DNA of 64,000 nt from Algoriphagus sp. (GTDB lineage: Bacteria > Bacteroidota > Bacteroidia > Cytophagales > Cyclobacteriaceae): contig NZ_JAMWZB010000008.1 in NCBI RefSeq assembly GCF_024305035.1, positions 89,070-153,069 of the forward strand, written 5' to 3'. Both the position numbers and the translations under genes were made by a program. Below are positions 42,949 through 52,717 of the stretch, one piece after another. The first letter of the stretch is position 1. The number at the start of each line of letters is the position of its first letter. A model generated the notes under the pieces. It worked only from the letters and a program-made list of their open reading frames with translations. It was not told the DNA's origin and ran no database searches.

Positions 42949-44103
42949 ATGAAATTCAGATTATTAGTCATAGCAATTCTCTTTGGATGTAGTGTAAATG
43001 AAAAGGGTGGAATAAAACCAAATCAAGCAACAGTTACTTTAATAAACTTAGACCAAACCTTTACAAAAGACTTTTTGGATCTCTATAATCTCAGTGATTT
43101 AATCGAATTAAAAAACTCAGAAGATATTTTTCTAACCAATATTTTTAGACTTCAAGTCTTTGATAAGGATTTATATGCCTTCGATGATAGTTTTAGTATA
43201 CTAGTTAGATACAATTCAAATGGAAAAATTCTCAACCGAATAGGAAAAATTGGCAACGGGCCAGAAGAAGTTCCGCAAATATCTGATTTTTCCATAGATG
43301 AGGACGGAATTATCCATCTTGCAAGTGGGAATTCATTCAAGGTTCACAGATATTCAACGAAAGGGGACTATTTAGGCAATACCACAATCGGTGAACAAAT
43401 GGATCAAATCTCAATCTTAAAAGGAAAATATTTCGCATCGCTTACTTACTTCAATCGATTTAACAAGAATCTGGGGATATTCAATTCAAATGGTGATTCG
43501 TTAAAAACATTTTTCCCATTTAAGGATGTCTTTCCCATCGGATTAACAAAAATTTCGGGACATCTTACAAGAAACAGTTCTGGAAAAATTCTATTCAATG
43601 AGCCTGCATCATCCATAATTTTTGAAATAAGTGATCTGTTGCAAATGAAACCAAAATACCAATTTATTTCTAACAATAGTTTATGGCCCGAATCAAAAAG
43701 ACATGACTTAAACGACTATTTTGAAAAATTGGCATCCGCAGAAATAACTCATCTCTCTAGATTCTACGAAGAGACTGAATCCCACTTTTTCTTCTCCATC
43801 AATATGAAGAAGACCGGTATTAGGAAATACATAATTGATCCCAGATTTGGTTTCTTGGACAAAGCCACCAATAAAGTATACCTTTCAAATAAAGAAGATT
43901 TCATGGTCTTTTTCAGAGGACCGTACGCGGCAAATGGCAATTCATTCTATTTGATCATTCCTAAATTTGAACTCAATAAAATCGCCAAAGAAAATAATCG
44001 TTGGAGTCAAGAATTAAACGAATATAGTCTTAAACTGAATGCTCAAGAAGAAATGGATTCGCCCATAATTTTAAAGTTTCAAGTTCGGGATTTGGAGGAT
44101 TAA
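42949..44103 (+). CDS. 6-bladed beta-propeller lipoprotein
   Basis: A 384-aa lipoprotein. The signal MKFRLLVIAILFGCSVNEKG has a clear lipobox LFGC with Cys14. The mature part contains blade-like repeats: FRLQVFDKDLYAFDDSFSIL, RYNSNGKILNRIGKIGNGPE, ISDFSIDEDGIIHLASGNSF and KVHRYSTKGDYLGNT. This fits the 6-bladed propeller family common in Bacteroidota. It follows the small Cys-rich peptide gene, as at the degraded locus 31586-32918. A physical or functional link between peptide and propeller is inferred from this repeated arrangement only. Confidence 0.78.
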   Translation: MKFRLLVIAILFGCSVNEKGGIKPNQATVTLINLDQTFTKDFLDLYNLSDLIELKNSEDIFLTNIFRLQVFDKDLYAFDDSFSILVRYNSNGKILNRIGKIGNGPEEVPQISDFSIDEDGIIHLASGNSFKVHRYSTKGDYLGNTTIGEQMDQISILKGKYFASLTYFNRFNKNLGIFNSNGDSLKTFFPFKDVFPIGLTKISGHLTRNSSGKILFNEPASSIIFEISDLLQMKPKYQFISNNSLWPESKRHDLNDYFEKLASAEITHLSRFYEETESHFFFSINMKKTGIRKYIIDPRFGFLDKATNKVYLSNKEDFMVFFRGPYAANGNSFYLIIPKFELNKIAKENNRWSQELNEYSLKLNAQEEMDSPIILKFQVRDLED

Positions 44104-44195
44104 CTTCTTGTTTTACTGGTTTTTCGAAAGCTGCATCCAATCAATCAGCTATCTCACTTCTGTGGATTAAGGACAGCAAGGCGCTAAAAAACAAA

Positions 44196-44222
44196 CCCTT
44201 CAGGTTTTCAAAACCTGAAGGG
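44196..44222. terminator. bidirectional hairpin between lipoprotein gene and prfC
   Basis: Stem CCCTTCAGGTTTT / AAAACCTGAAGGG in the convergent gap; T/A-rich flanks on both sides. I recall this hairpin sequence as a frequent Bacteroidota repeat. It probably terminates prfC on the minus strand and the propeller gene on the plus strand. Confidence 0.65.
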
Positions 44223-44230
44223 ATATTTTT

Positions 44231-45817
44231 CTAAAACTCCGAAGTAAAGTGAAACTCAATCTCGGGATAATTGTCCTGCACCATCTGAAGCCAAGCTTTA
44301 GATTCGGCCATAAAGACCAGTTTTCCGTCTTTGTCATGCGCGATATGACGATTTTTTGATCGGACAAATTCGTCGAGTTGTTTCTTGTCCTTACTGCTGA
44401 TCCAGCAGGCTTTGTACAGGTTCATCGGGTGAAACTCCACCGTGGCATTGTACTCGTTTTTCAAGCGGAACTGAATTACTTCAAACTGAAGCTGGCCCAC
44501 CGTACCGACCACTTTTCGCGAACCCATGTCAAACGTAAACAGCTGGGCTACTCCCTCTTCCATCAGTTGCTTCAGGCCCTTTTCGAGCTGTTTGGTTTTC
44601 ATCGCGTCCTTATTGACCACTTCGCGGAAAATTTCCGGGGAGAAGCTCGGAATACCGGTAAAAACCATGTTTTCCCCATCGGTCAGGGTATCTCCGATTT
44701 TAAGATTCCCGGTGTCATACAAGCCGACAATATCTCCAGGGAAAGCCTCATCGATAATTTCCTTATCCTGCGCCATAAACTGAGTCACATTGGAAAAACG
44801 CAAAGGCTTCGTACCACGGACATGGTTGTAGGGTTTGTTTCGCTCAAATTTTCCAGAGCAAATCCTTAAAAAGGCAATGCGATTCCGGTGATTGGGGTCC
44901 ATATTGGCGTGGATTTTAAACACAAAGCCCGAAAATTTCGGTTCATCTGGGCTCACTTCCCGAAGGTCCGTTTGACGGCTTTTGGGAGCAGGAGCGATCT
45001 TGATAAAGGTGTCGAGCATTTCATTGACTCCAAAATTATTCACTGCCGACCCAAAAAATACCGGTGCTACTTTTCCCTCTAAATATTCCTTTGGATCAAA
45101 ATCCGGATAGACACCCTCAATCAGTTCCACATCTTCGCGAAGCTGGTCGGCGGGATTCTTCCCTATCAAGCTATCCAATTCTGCATCCTCCAAGTTTTCG
45201 AAAACCTGACGGTCATCACTGAGTTTTCGCTGGGAAGGGGTGAATAAGTTAAGTTTCTTTTCGTACAAGTTATAGACCCCTTTGAAGCTTTTGCCCATTC
45301 CGATCGGCCAAGAAAGCGGACGAACCTGAATATTCAATTTAGCCTCCACCTCATCGAGCAAATCGTAAGGATCACGACCTTCCCTGTCGAGTTTGTTGAT
45401 AAAACAGATCACGGGTGTATTCCGCATACGACAGACCTCCATGAGCTTTTCGGTCTGAATCTCCACGCCTTTCACGCAGTCGATGACCATAATTACCGAA
45501 TCCACAGCAGTCAAGGTCCGATACGTATCCTCGGCAAAATCCTGGTGCCCAGGCGTATCGAGGAGATTGATCTTGATGTCTTTGTATTCGAAACCCATGA
45601 CAGAGGTTGCCACGGAGATCCCCCGCTGCTTTTCAATCTCCATCCAGTCGGATTTGGTGGCTGTGTCGATTTTGTTTGATTTGACGGCACCGGCAGTATT
45701 GATCGCACCACCAAAAAGAAGCAATTTTTCAGTCAAGGTGGTCTTCCCTGCATCCGGGTGGGCAATGATGGCAAAGGTTCTTCGCTTTTTGATTTCGTCT
45801 TTCAAACTCATGGGCAT
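44231..45817 (-). CDS. prfC: peptide chain release factor 3
   Basis: GTPase that recycles release factors RF1/RF2 after termination (528 aa). GTP motifs are [19 protein letters not shown] (G1), [18 protein letters not shown] (G3) and [15 protein letters not shown] (G4). The later [19 protein letters not shown] is typical of RF3. ATG codons at 45817 and 45811 are both possible starts. It has no obvious operon partner. Confidence 0.96.
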   Translation of the reverse strand: MPMSLKDEIKKRRTFAIIAHPDAGKTTLTEKLLLFGGAINTAGAVKSNKIDTATKSDWMEIEKQRGISVATSVMGFEYKDIKINLLDTPGHQDFAEDTYRTLTAVDSVIMVIDCVKGVEIQTEKLMEVCRMRNTPVICFINKLDREGRDPYDLLDEVEAKLNIQVRPLSWPIGMGKSFKGVYNLYEKKLNLFTPSQRKLSDDRQVFENLEDAELDSLIGKNPADQLREDVELIEGVYPDFDPKEYLEGKVAPVFFGSAVNNFGVNEMLDTFIKIAPAPKSRQTDLREVSPDEPKFSGFVFKIHANMDPNHRNRIAFLRICSGKFERNKPYNHVRGTKPLRFSNVTQFMAQDKEIIDEAFPGDIVGLYDTGNLKIGDTLTDGENMVFTGIPSFSPEIFREVVNKDAMKTKQLEKGLKQLMEEGVAQLFTFDMGSRKVVGTVGQLQFEVIQFRLKNEYNATVEFHPMNLYKACWISSKDKKQLDEFVRSKNRHIAHDKDGKLVFMAESKAWLQMVQDNYPEIEFHFTSEF

Positions 45818-45893
45818 TGGATTTCAGCCCGCAAAGGTAAGGAAAAGGATTGACGAAATCAGGGAATAAGCCCCTTTGTAAAATCCTGTCTAT

Positions 45894-47129
45894 TTAGTAC
45901 TCTAAAATTCCTTCCGTTACAAACTGTTCGGCTCCTTCGAGTGTACTGTGCAGAATTATTCGAAAAGTCGTCCCTATCCCCGGTTCTGAAGAGCGGACAA
46001 ATATCCTACCTCCATGATAACTTTCAATAATTCGCTTGGCTAAGGTCAGCCCTAATCCCCACCCCCGCTGCCGGGTGGAATACCCGGGATTAAAAACCTT
46101 TTTAAAATTCTTTTTTTCAATCCCCTTCCCGGAGTCGGTAATATCTACGACCACAAACTTGTCGCTATCCTGTAAAATCTCAATGGTGAGTTTACCTTTC
46201 CCTTTCATGGCGTCCACCGCATTTTTGCAGATATTTTCGATCACCCATTCAAAAAGTGGTTTATTCATCATCGCTTCTAAATCACGAGCATCTGCCTTTA
46301 TCTCAAATTCCACTTTGGTGGATATTCGTGGACGCAGGTAAGTGATGGTTTCTTCAATTACCGCAAATAGATTTTCGGCTTGAATCATAGGTTTACTTCC
46401 GATACTGCTAAACCGCTCGGTAACCATTTTCAGTTTGACCACATCCTTGTCCATTTCGGTGATGATCTCTTTATTTTCCTCCCAGACTGGAGAATTCCGC
46501 AAATAATCAATCCAAGCCATCAGCGAAGCTATAGGGGTCCCCAGTTGATGGGCAGTTTCTTTGGTCAACCCGGCCCAAACCCGATTTTGCTCTGCTATCT
46601 TACTTTGGTTAAAAAGTGTATACGCCAATACCCCAAAGATCAAAATTACGCCTAACTGGATGTAGGGGTAATATTTCAGATTCGTCAAAAGCTCGGAATT
46701 ACTGTAATAGACCTTAATATCCGCCTCAGTCAAACTGATCGGCTCATATTCCGACTTCATTTCTTCCAGCTCTTTAAGTAGCGTTTTAGTTGAATCCTCT
46801 TTGCTGCTGTTTTTTCGGAATACGATATTTCTAAACTCAATGGGAGACAGCTCCGCATCCACCATGATGATGGGAATGGAATAATTTTGCTGGATGATCT
46901 CTTTGTTGATGAAAGTGAGGTTTTCGGCCGTGGTAGAGGCATATTCCAGTGCGCTGGATAGCAACTCGATTTGCCGCCGCTCCCGCTCACGCAGTTCCTC
47001 AACCAACCGATTGGTATACCAAATCGAACCCACACCAATTACAACAGAAACCAATACGACTAGCCATTTAACTTGTCTTCTATTTTGGTAAAAATCAATC
47101 GATGTAAGGTCCTGAATACGATTTTTCAT
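45894..47129 (-). CDS. membrane sensor histidine kinase
   Basis: Two-component kinase of about 411 aa. I choose ATG 47129; the upstream start at 47144 is GTG. Two transmembrane helices (KWLVVLVSVVIGVGSIWYTN and PYIQLGVILIFGVLAYTLF) enclose a periplasmic sensor of about 120 residues. The H-box is LTKETAHQLGTPIASLMAWI. The ATPase has the N-box VIENICKNAVDAMKGKG, then ITDSGKGIEKKNFKKVFNPG and RGWGLGLTLAKRIIESYHGG. No response regulator is adjacent, so it is an orphan; the signal is unknown. Confidence 0.9.
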   Translation of the reverse strand: MKNRIQDLTSIDFYQNRRQVKWLVVLVSVVIGVGSIWYTNRLVEELRERERRQIELLSSALEYASTTAENLTFINKEIIQQNYSIPIIMVDAELSPIEFRNIVFRKNSSKEDSTKTLLKELEEMKSEYEPISLTEADIKVYYSNSELLTNLKYYPYIQLGVILIFGVLAYTLFNQSKIAEQNRVWAGLTKETAHQLGTPIASLMAWIDYLRNSPVWEENKEIITEMDKDVVKLKMVTERFSSIGSKPMIQAENLFAVIEETITYLRPRISTKVEFEIKADARDLEAMMNKPLFEWVIENICKNAVDAMKGKGKLTIEILQDSDKFVVVDITDSGKGIEKKNFKKVFNPGYSTRQRGWGLGLTLAKRIIESYHGGRIFVRSSEPGIGTTFRIILHSTLEGAEQFVTEGILEY

Positions 47130-47275
47130 GGAAGGGATAAGCACTTGTCAACAGCCTATTAACTGACAAAACTCATAGATAGTATATCTCAGAGATAGAT
47201 ATTTTCAGTTGGCTTTTCAAGGCAATTGTTAGTAAATTTAAGGTATTAATCTGAAGACAAAAATAAAAGAAACAT

Positions 47276-47746
47276 ATGAAAACGAACGACATAGGATTAG
47301 AGGTAAGAGACAGCAAACTGCTGGTAGAAAAGCTCAATAAACTGTTGGCTAACTACCAAGTTCACTATCAAAATTTACGGAATTTTCATTGGAATGTCAG
47401 TGGTCCGAATTTCTTTGAGCTGCATGCCAAATTTGAAGAACTCTACACCACAGCAAATGAAAGTGTAGATGAGGTAGCCGAGCGAATTCTTACCCTTGGC
47501 GGAAGACCATTTTCCTCCTACAGTGAATACATCGAGAACTCCAGTATTTCGGAGGCAAAAGAAGTGAAAGAGTCCAAAAAAATGGTGGAAATCATCAAAG
47601 AAAATCTCAACACTCTTTTAAATATTGAACGAGAAGTTTTGGAATCAGCTTCCGAACAGGCTGATGAGGGTACCGTCACGCTGATGAGTGATTACATCAC
47701 CGCAAAAGAAAAAGTGGTGTGGATGCTATCTGCCTACCTTCGATAA
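47276..47746 (+). CDS. dps: Dps-family DNA-protection ferritin
   Basis: Small ferritin-like protein (156 aa) that forms dodecamers and oxidises iron, protecting DNA from oxidative damage. The ferroxidase region is LRNFHWNVSGPNFFELHAKF with the conserved His, followed by ESVDEVAERILTLGGRPFSS. It is flanked by a strong terminator and stands alone. DNA binding cannot be judged, as there is no long basic N-terminal tail. Confidence 0.93.
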   Translation: MKTNDIGLEVRDSKLLVEKLNKLLANYQVHYQNLRNFHWNVSGPNFFELHAKFEELYTTANESVDEVAERILTLGGRPFSSYSEYIENSSISEAKEVKESKKMVEIIKENLNTLLNIEREVLESASEQADEGTVTLMSDYITAKEKVVWMLSAYLR

Positions 47747-47751
47747 AAATT

Positions 47752-47779
47752 AAAGCCGGGTCCAAGGACTCGGCTTTTT
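47752..47779 (+). terminator. terminator after dps
   Basis: Stem AAAGCCGGGTCC / GGACTCGGCTTT (one G-T wobble) with a tiny loop and T-run, 5 bp after the dps stop, before the convergent ABC permease gene. Confidence 0.8.
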
Positions 47780-47784
47780 ACTTT

Positions 47785-49092
47785 TCAATGGCTACTTTTA
47801 AGCCATTTCCACATGGTTTTGTAAGAGGGCTTTGTCCCATGCATTAAAATTCCAATTCGATAGATTCTTCCAGCAAACCATGTTGTCCCCAAAAAACCTA
47901 AAATCAACAGCGTCATAGAAAGGCCCAGTTCCCAAAAGGGAACTCCATAGCTAATTCTTCCCATCATCGCAATCGGCGAGGTTAAAGGAACCACTGAAAG
48001 CCAAAATGAGGTCGTACTATTGGGGTCCTGAAGTACAAATACGAATAATCCCATGTAGGCGACAATCAGCGGAACAGTTACCGGCAACATAAACTGCTGG
48101 GCATCAGAAGGTGCATCTACCGCGGATCCAATTCCGGCAAATAGTGCTCCATAAAGCAGATAGCCTCCTAAGAAATAAAAGACAAACGAACTGACTATAC
48201 TGACAAAATCAATCCCTTCAATTACCTGAAGTATTTCACCAAATTCGGAAGAAGGCAGTTCATTACCAACCTCTAGTTTAGCCAATTCCATAGCCTGCTC
48301 TTGAGGCATTTGCATACCCAAATACCCTGTTACCACCGTTGTCAAAGTACCGATCAATACGATCCAGATCAGCAATTGCGTCAAGCCTACGCCAGCAATC
48401 CCTATAATTTTGCCAAGCATTAACTGGAAAGGCCTAAGAGAAGAAACCAAAATTTCAACGATTCTACTGGATTTTTCCTCAATGACCCCTTGCATGATTT
48501 GGGTGCCATAAATGAATATGAACATGTAAATCAGAATCCCCGCTAAAAATCCAATCGCATAATTAACGGTTGCATCTGAGACTTTTTCACCTCCCTGCTG
48601 GTCAAGAGTGATGGCCTTGATATCCACATTGGTTCGTACTTCGGTAATAATTTGGGGGTCAATCCCAGCTTCAAATAACCGCTGCTCTTCTATTTTCTTC
48701 TTTAAATTGGATTCCAAATAAGAAATCAAATTCATATTTGGGTTTTCATTTCCATAATAGACAATTCCATCCGGTTGAGTCAAGTCAAATTCTGGAATCA
48801 ATAAGTATCCATAGCGATCACCGCTTTTCACCAATTCTTTGGCTTCCTCGGGATCCCGATCCGAAAATGAAAAGGCATATTGTTCAGAGCTTTCGAGAAA
48901 AAAAAGTTTGCTTTCATCCACTACTTCGATGATTCGAAGCGATTGGTTGTCTTTCTCCTCTAAAGCAATCCATACAAAAACGCCCATAATCGCCGGAAAA
49001 ATCAAAGGAGTTAATAAGGTAGCAAGCAAAAAGGATTTTTTCTTAACCCTAGATAAATACTCCCGCTGAATAACCAGCCAAATTTTATCCAT
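47785..49092 (-). CDS. ABC-2 type transporter permease (NatB-like)
   Basis: Membrane half of an ABC exporter (435 aa). One N-terminal helix (FLLATLLTPLIFPAIMGVFV) is followed by a large extracytoplasmic domain (about 45-190) and five or more C-terminal helices (YAIGFLAGILIYMFIFIYGT, ILVSSLRPFQLMLGKIIGIA and later). This is the ABC2_membrane_3/NatB layout, known for sodium or drug export. The substrate is unknown. Its start overlaps the ATPase gene end by 8 bp. Confidence 0.9.
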   Translation of the reverse strand: MDKIWLVIQREYLSRVKKKSFLLATLLTPLIFPAIMGVFVWIALEEKDNQSLRIIEVVDESKLFFLESSEQYAFSFSDRDPEEAKELVKSGDRYGYLLIPEFDLTQPDGIVYYGNENPNMNLISYLESNLKKKIEEQRLFEAGIDPQIITEVRTNVDIKAITLDQQGGEKVSDATVNYAIGFLAGILIYMFIFIYGTQIMQGVIEEKSSRIVEILVSSLRPFQLMLGKIIGIAGVGLTQLLIWIVLIGTLTTVVTGYLGMQMPQEQAMELAKLEVGNELPSSEFGEILQVIEGIDFVSIVSSFVFYFLGGYLLYGALFAGIGSAVDAPSDAQQFMLPVTVPLIVAYMGLFVFVLQDPNSTTSFWLSVVPLTSPIAMMGRISYGVPFWELGLSMTLLILGFLGTTWFAGRIYRIGILMHGTKPSYKTMWKWLKSSH

Positions 49093-49978
49093 GATGCATT
49101 GATTTGACTTGATGAATAAATATTTCTTCCATACTCGGCACTAATTCTTCAAATCGGACAATCTCCCCGTAATTCATCAATTCGCCGAGCAGTTGATTGG
49201 GACTTTTCCCGCTCAGTGGCAAGGTAAAACTCCAAATCCCATCTGTGGATTTGGCTGACCACTCTGTCGGGATTTCCTTCTTGGGTTGGACTAGTGAAAC
49301 GGTAAATACCTCAGGTCTAAAGCTGTTTTTAACTTCTCGAATCGTACCATCCAAAATTTTATGGGAGCGATTAATCATGGCGACCTGATCACAAAGCAAT
49401 TCGACTGATTCCATGCGGTGGGTGCTAAGAATCACGGTGGTTCCCTGCCTTTTTAATTCCAAAATTTCATCTTTTATGATTTCAGCATTAACCGGGTCAA
49501 AACCTGAAAATGGCTCATCCAATATTAATAGTGGAGGGTTGTGTAAAATAGTGGAAATGAATTGGACTTTCTGTGCCATGCCTTTGGAAAGGTCCTCTAT
49601 TTTCTTTTCTCTCCAAGTGAGCATGTCCATCTTTGAAAGCCAGCGGTGAATCCGCTCTTTGGCCTCAGACTGACTCAGTCCCTTCAGTCGCGCAAAATAA
49701 AGCATCTGATCCCAAACTTTCATTTTCTTATAAAGCCCACGTTCTTCTGGAAGGTAGCCTATTTGAGAAATGTGTTTGGGATTAAGCTCCACTCCATCGA
49801 TCAAGACTTGCCCAGAGTCGGCATCAATGATTTGATTGATGATTCGAATGAAGGTAGATTTTCCAGCTCCATTTGGGCCCAGGAGTCCAAAAATCACTCC
49901 TTTTGGCACCTGAAGATCCAAATCGGTAAGCGCTCTATTTTGCCCGTAAGACTTGTTGAGCTTTAAAGTTTGTAGCAT
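49085..49978 (-). CDS. ABC transporter ATP-binding protein (NatA-like)
   Basis: ATPase partner of the permease at 47785 (297 aa). Walker A is GLLGPNGAGKSTFIRIINQI. The signature is EDLSKGMAQKVQFISTI, Walker B is LLILDEPFSGFDPVNAEIIK and the switch His is in ILSTHRMESVELL. The C-terminal accessory domain has the SLVQPKK and PLSGKSPNQLLGEL segments. The pair probably acts as an exporter; the overlap with the permease start indicates coupling. Confidence 0.93.
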   Translation of the reverse strand: MLQTLKLNKSYGQNRALTDLDLQVPKGVIFGLLGPNGAGKSTFIRIINQIIDADSGQVLIDGVELNPKHISQIGYLPEERGLYKKMKVWDQMLYFARLKGLSQSEAKERIHRWLSKMDMLTWREKKIEDLSKGMAQKVQFISTILHNPPLLILDEPFSGFDPVNAEIIKDEILELKRQGTTVILSTHRMESVELLCDQVAMINRSHKILDGTIREVKNSFRPEVFTVSLVQPKKEIPTEWSAKSTDGIWSFTLPLSGKSPNQLLGELMNYGEIVRFEELVPSMEEIFIHQVKSMHHG

Positions 49979-49986
49979 CGTAAAAA

Positions 49987-50874
49987 TTATTCGACCGTCA
50001 GAGACCCCACACCCACATCTAAAATCAAATCCAATAATCTCGGGTCATTGGCCGTATATCCTTTGGTAACATAGGTTTCATTGTCAATGACTTTGAGGTA
50101 TTTGGGCAGAGAAGTTCGACACATGGCTGTGGTTTTAGCTTTGATTTTTATTGGGAAATTTTCTGGTGGCAACTTGAGTCTAAGTGTCCCTGCTCCTACG
50201 GCAGCAATCACCTGAGAAGTGGAGGACATCCCAGTGCTGAAGTCCAGATCTATGTTACCATAATTGACTTCAAGGATGATCGTTTTGGCATTGGTAAAAT
50301 TTGCATGATGAACGCTGACAGAACCCATATTCAAGGTCACAAGCAAGGTATCCATTTGAACCTGATTGGGATTGTCACTGCTGTAATCAATCTGCACATC
50401 TGCACTTGCACTTTTAATTTTAAGTTGAGTGATCGGTAAAAAAGCTAGGTCAAACTCGGATTTACCCATTCCCAAATTGAAATCCAAATGATAGAGAAAA
50501 TTGGATACAAGCCCCACATCCCATGAATGTCCAAAATCTGTATTGCTTCCAGAAAAAAGTTTTGATGTAATGCTTTTGCCTAGATTTTCAGACTCGATAT
50601 TCTTATGAAGGAGACGGGCTTCTAAAACATTATTCTCAACCTGATGATAAAAAGTTGGGATAATGTTCACTTGCTCCAAATGTCCATGAATATTGATAGG
50701 TTCAGAAGCTCGAATTCGTTTAAGCTTGGTGAGACTTTTGTAGGTTGAAAAATTTAAATATACTAGATCAAACCCATTTTTTTCGGGAGTCTTGTATTCT
50801 TTGACGAGCTGTGCTTTACTGACACCTATCCCCCATAAAATCCCCAGAAAAACTAGACAGAATTTTCTTAGCAT
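49987..50874 (-). CDS. secreted beta-rich protein (DUF4097/adhesin-like)
   Basis: A 295-aa exported protein with signal peptide (LRKFCLVFLGILWGIGVSKA). The rest alternates short strands with repeated themes such as KSASADVQIDYSS, VTLNMGSVSVHHANF, LEVNYGNIDLDFST and AAVGAGTLRLKLP. This resembles the DUF4097/toastrack beta-solenoid proteins. The function is unknown. It starts the minus-strand unit that continues with the ABC ATPase 8 bp downstream, so it may be co-expressed with the transporter. Confidence 0.7.
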   Translation of the reverse strand: MLRKFCLVFLGILWGIGVSKAQLVKEYKTPEKNGFDLVYLNFSTYKSLTKLKRIRASEPINIHGHLEQVNIIPTFYHQVENNVLEARLLHKNIESENLGKSITSKLFSGSNTDFGHSWDVGLVSNFLYHLDFNLGMGKSEFDLAFLPITQLKIKSASADVQIDYSSDNPNQVQMDTLLVTLNMGSVSVHHANFTNAKTIILEVNYGNIDLDFSTGMSSTSQVIAAVGAGTLRLKLPPENFPIKIKAKTTAMCRTSLPKYLKVIDNETYVTKGYTANDPRLLDLILDVGVGSLTVE

Positions 50875-50920
50875 ACGGATAGCTTACGACTTGAATAGGA
50901 AAAGGTTTTTCAAAAATATG

Positions 50921-50947
50921 AAAAAAGCCAGAAATGAATCTGGCTTT
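50921..50947 (-). terminator. terminator of the grpE-dnaJ operon
   Basis: Stem AAAGCCAGA / TCTGGCTTT with 6-nt loop, followed on the minus strand by TTTTTTC, 8 bp after the dnaJ stop. Confidence 0.8.
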
Positions 50948-50954
50948 GTCTCTA

Positions 50955-52061
50955 TTAGAAAAACTCCTTCATTTTATCAAAGAATGATTTCTCTGATTTT
51001 CCGGGATCAGGGATAAAATTTTCGGAATCCCGTAGGCCTTCCAAAGCAATTCTTTCCTCTTTAGTCAGATTCGTTGGCGTCCAAATGTTAACCATGATCA
51101 ACTGGTCACCACGTGTATATCCATTAATATCCTTAATCCCCTTTCCTTTGAGACGAAGCATTTTTCCGCTTTGAGTACCTGGTTCAATTTTGATTTTGAC
51201 CTTGCCTTCAATGGTAGGCACTTCAATTGAAGCTCCAAGTGCTGCATCAATAAAAGACACGTACAAATCGTAGATTACATTATTCCCATCGCGCTGAAAG
51301 GTGTTTTCTTCTACTTCCTCTATAACGATCAACAAATCTCCGGGAATGCCACCGGGTATTTCATTGCCTTTCCCTGACATACTCAGCTGCATTCCTTCTG
51401 CAACTCCTCCGGGAATGTTGATGGAAATCACTTCTTCTTTAATCACCAAACCTCTTGAATCGGCATCGGCCGGTTTTTTATCGACAATCTGTCCGCTACC
51501 TCCGCAGACTCCGCAAGTACTTGCCGAAACCATCTGTCCGAGCATGGTGTTGACGACTTTTTTGATTTGACCGCTACCCTGGCACGTTGAACAAGACTTA
51601 AAAGTCACCCCTGGTGCGATGACATGTCTTTTTACTTTTATCTTCTTTTCGACGCCATTGGCGATTTCTTGGAGATTTAGCTTGAGTTTCACTCGAAGAT
51701 TGGTTCCTTTTTTGGTTCTGCGACCTCCGCCTCCACCTCCAAAGAAAGAGCCGAATCCACTACCTCCAAAGATATCTCCGAATTGGGAGAATATGTCTTC
51801 CATATTCATTCCACCTCCTCCGAAGCCTCCATTTCCTCCTAATCCTTGATGACCAAATTGATCGTAGCGCTGACGCTTTTCTGAATTGCTAAGAACCTCA
51901 TAGGCCTCAGCTGCCTCTTTGAATTTTTCTTCAGCTTCAGGATTATCTGGATTCTTATCCGGATGATATTGGATAGCCAACTTACGGTAGGCCTTTTTTA
52001 TTTCCTCCGCTGATGCTGACTTGCTGACACCTAATACTTCGTAATAATCTCTCTTTGCCAT
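50955..52061 (-). CDS. dnaJ: chaperone DnaJ with only one zinc centre
   Basis: Hsp40 co-chaperone that delivers clients to DnaK and stimulates its ATPase (368 aa). The J domain (1-70) has the HPD motif in [12 protein letters not shown] Gly/Phe-rich region follows ([20 protein letters not shown]). The Cys-rich domain is reduced. Two CxxCxGxG motifs are seen (CSTCQGSG and CGVCGGSG), in the places of motifs 2 and 3. Motifs 1 and 4 are replaced by [12 protein letters not shown] and [10 protein letters not shown]. The C-terminal substrate domain is normal ([20 protein letters not shown]). It is 1 bp downstream of grpE. Confidence 0.95.
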   Translation of the reverse strand: MAKRDYYEVLGVSKSASAEEIKKAYRKLAIQYHPDKNPDNPEAEEKFKEAAEAYEVLSNSEKRQRYDQFGHQGLGGNGGFGGGGMNMEDIFSQFGDIFGGSGFGSFFGGGGGGRRTKKGTNLRVKLKLNLQEIANGVEKKIKVKRHVIAPGVTFKSCSTCQGSGQIKKVVNTMLGQMVSASTCGVCGGSGQIVDKKPADADSRGLVIKEEVISINIPGGVAEGMQLSMSGKGNEIPGGIPGDLLIVIEEVEENTFQRDGNNVIYDLYVSFIDAALGASIEVPTIEGKVKIKIEPGTQSGKMLRLKGKGIKDINGYTRGDQLIMVNIWTPTNLTKEERIALEGLRDSENFIPDPGKSEKSFFDKMKEFF

Positions 52062-52062
52062 A

Positions 52063-52635
52063 TTATGCTCCTGTCACGACTTTGGCAAAACGGACAACCT
52101 TGTCTCCAAGTGTGTATCCTTTTTCAACCACGTCTATTACCATTCCTTTCATTTCATCACTTGAGGCAGGGACCTGTGTAATCGCTTCCTGTGTATCTGC
52201 ATCAAAGGGTTTCCCAATAAGATCATCCATGGGTTTAAGTCCCTTATTTTCGAGAATTCGAAGCAGCTTTTGAAATACCAATCGATTTCCTTCAATAATT
52301 TTCACTGTGTCGGTTTCTTTTTCCCCTGCTTTAAAAGCTCGCTCAAAGTCATCCACCACAGGAATCAGATCTCTTAACACATCCTCAGAAGCTGTTTTGA
52401 TCAAATCGAGTCGCTCTTTTGCATTACGCTTTCTGAAATTTTCAAAATCAGAATAAAGTCTCAGGTATTTATCCTTTACCTCAGCGAGTTCTGCTTCTAA
52501 TTTTTCTGAAGCATTCGATTCTTCCTTTTCCTCCACCTGTTCTTCAGGCATAGTTTCCAAAGTTGAAGTTTCTACCTCTGATTCTGCGGATTGAGAATTT
52601 TTTACCTCTTCTGTTTCTTCTTTCTTATTTTTCAT
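52063..52635 (-). CDS. grpE: nucleotide exchange factor GrpE
   Basis: Exchange factor for DnaK (190 aa). It has a long acidic, disordered N-terminus (about 1-45, rich in Glu) and then a coiled coil ([40 protein letters not shown]). The beta domain follows ([40 protein letters not shown]). It is the first gene of grpE-dnaJ. A sigma-54-like promoter candidate lies just upstream. Confidence 0.95.
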   Translation of the reverse strand: MKNKKEETEEVKNSQSAESEVETSTLETMPEEQVEEKEESNASEKLEAELAEVKDKYLRLYSDFENFRKRNAKERLDLIKTASEDVLRDLIPVVDDFERAFKAGEKETDTVKIIEGNRLVFQKLLRILENKGLKPMDDLIGKPFDADTQEAITQVPASSDEMKGMVIDVVEKGYTLGDKVVRFAKVVTGA

Positions 52636-52675
52636 ACTTAATAAATGAATTCATTAGCTGGCCTTCACTTGTGAA

Positions 52676-52715
52676 ACAATATTGTTGCCACTCTGGAAAT
52701 ACTGACAAACTGACA
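52676..52715 (-). promoter_or_regulatory. candidate sigma-54-type promoter with direct repeat, upstream of grpE
   Basis: Minus-strand TGGCAACAATATTGT (52690-52676) fits TGGCA-N6-TTG, the -24/-12 spacing of sigma-54 promoters, except that the -12 GC is GT. Twelve bp upstream lies TGTCAGTTTGTCAG (52715-52702), a direct repeat with 8-bp period. I recall similar TGTCAG repeats before heat-shock genes of Bacteroidota. A start site near 52665 would give a leader of about 30 nt. Confidence 0.4.
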
Positions 52716-52717
52716 CC

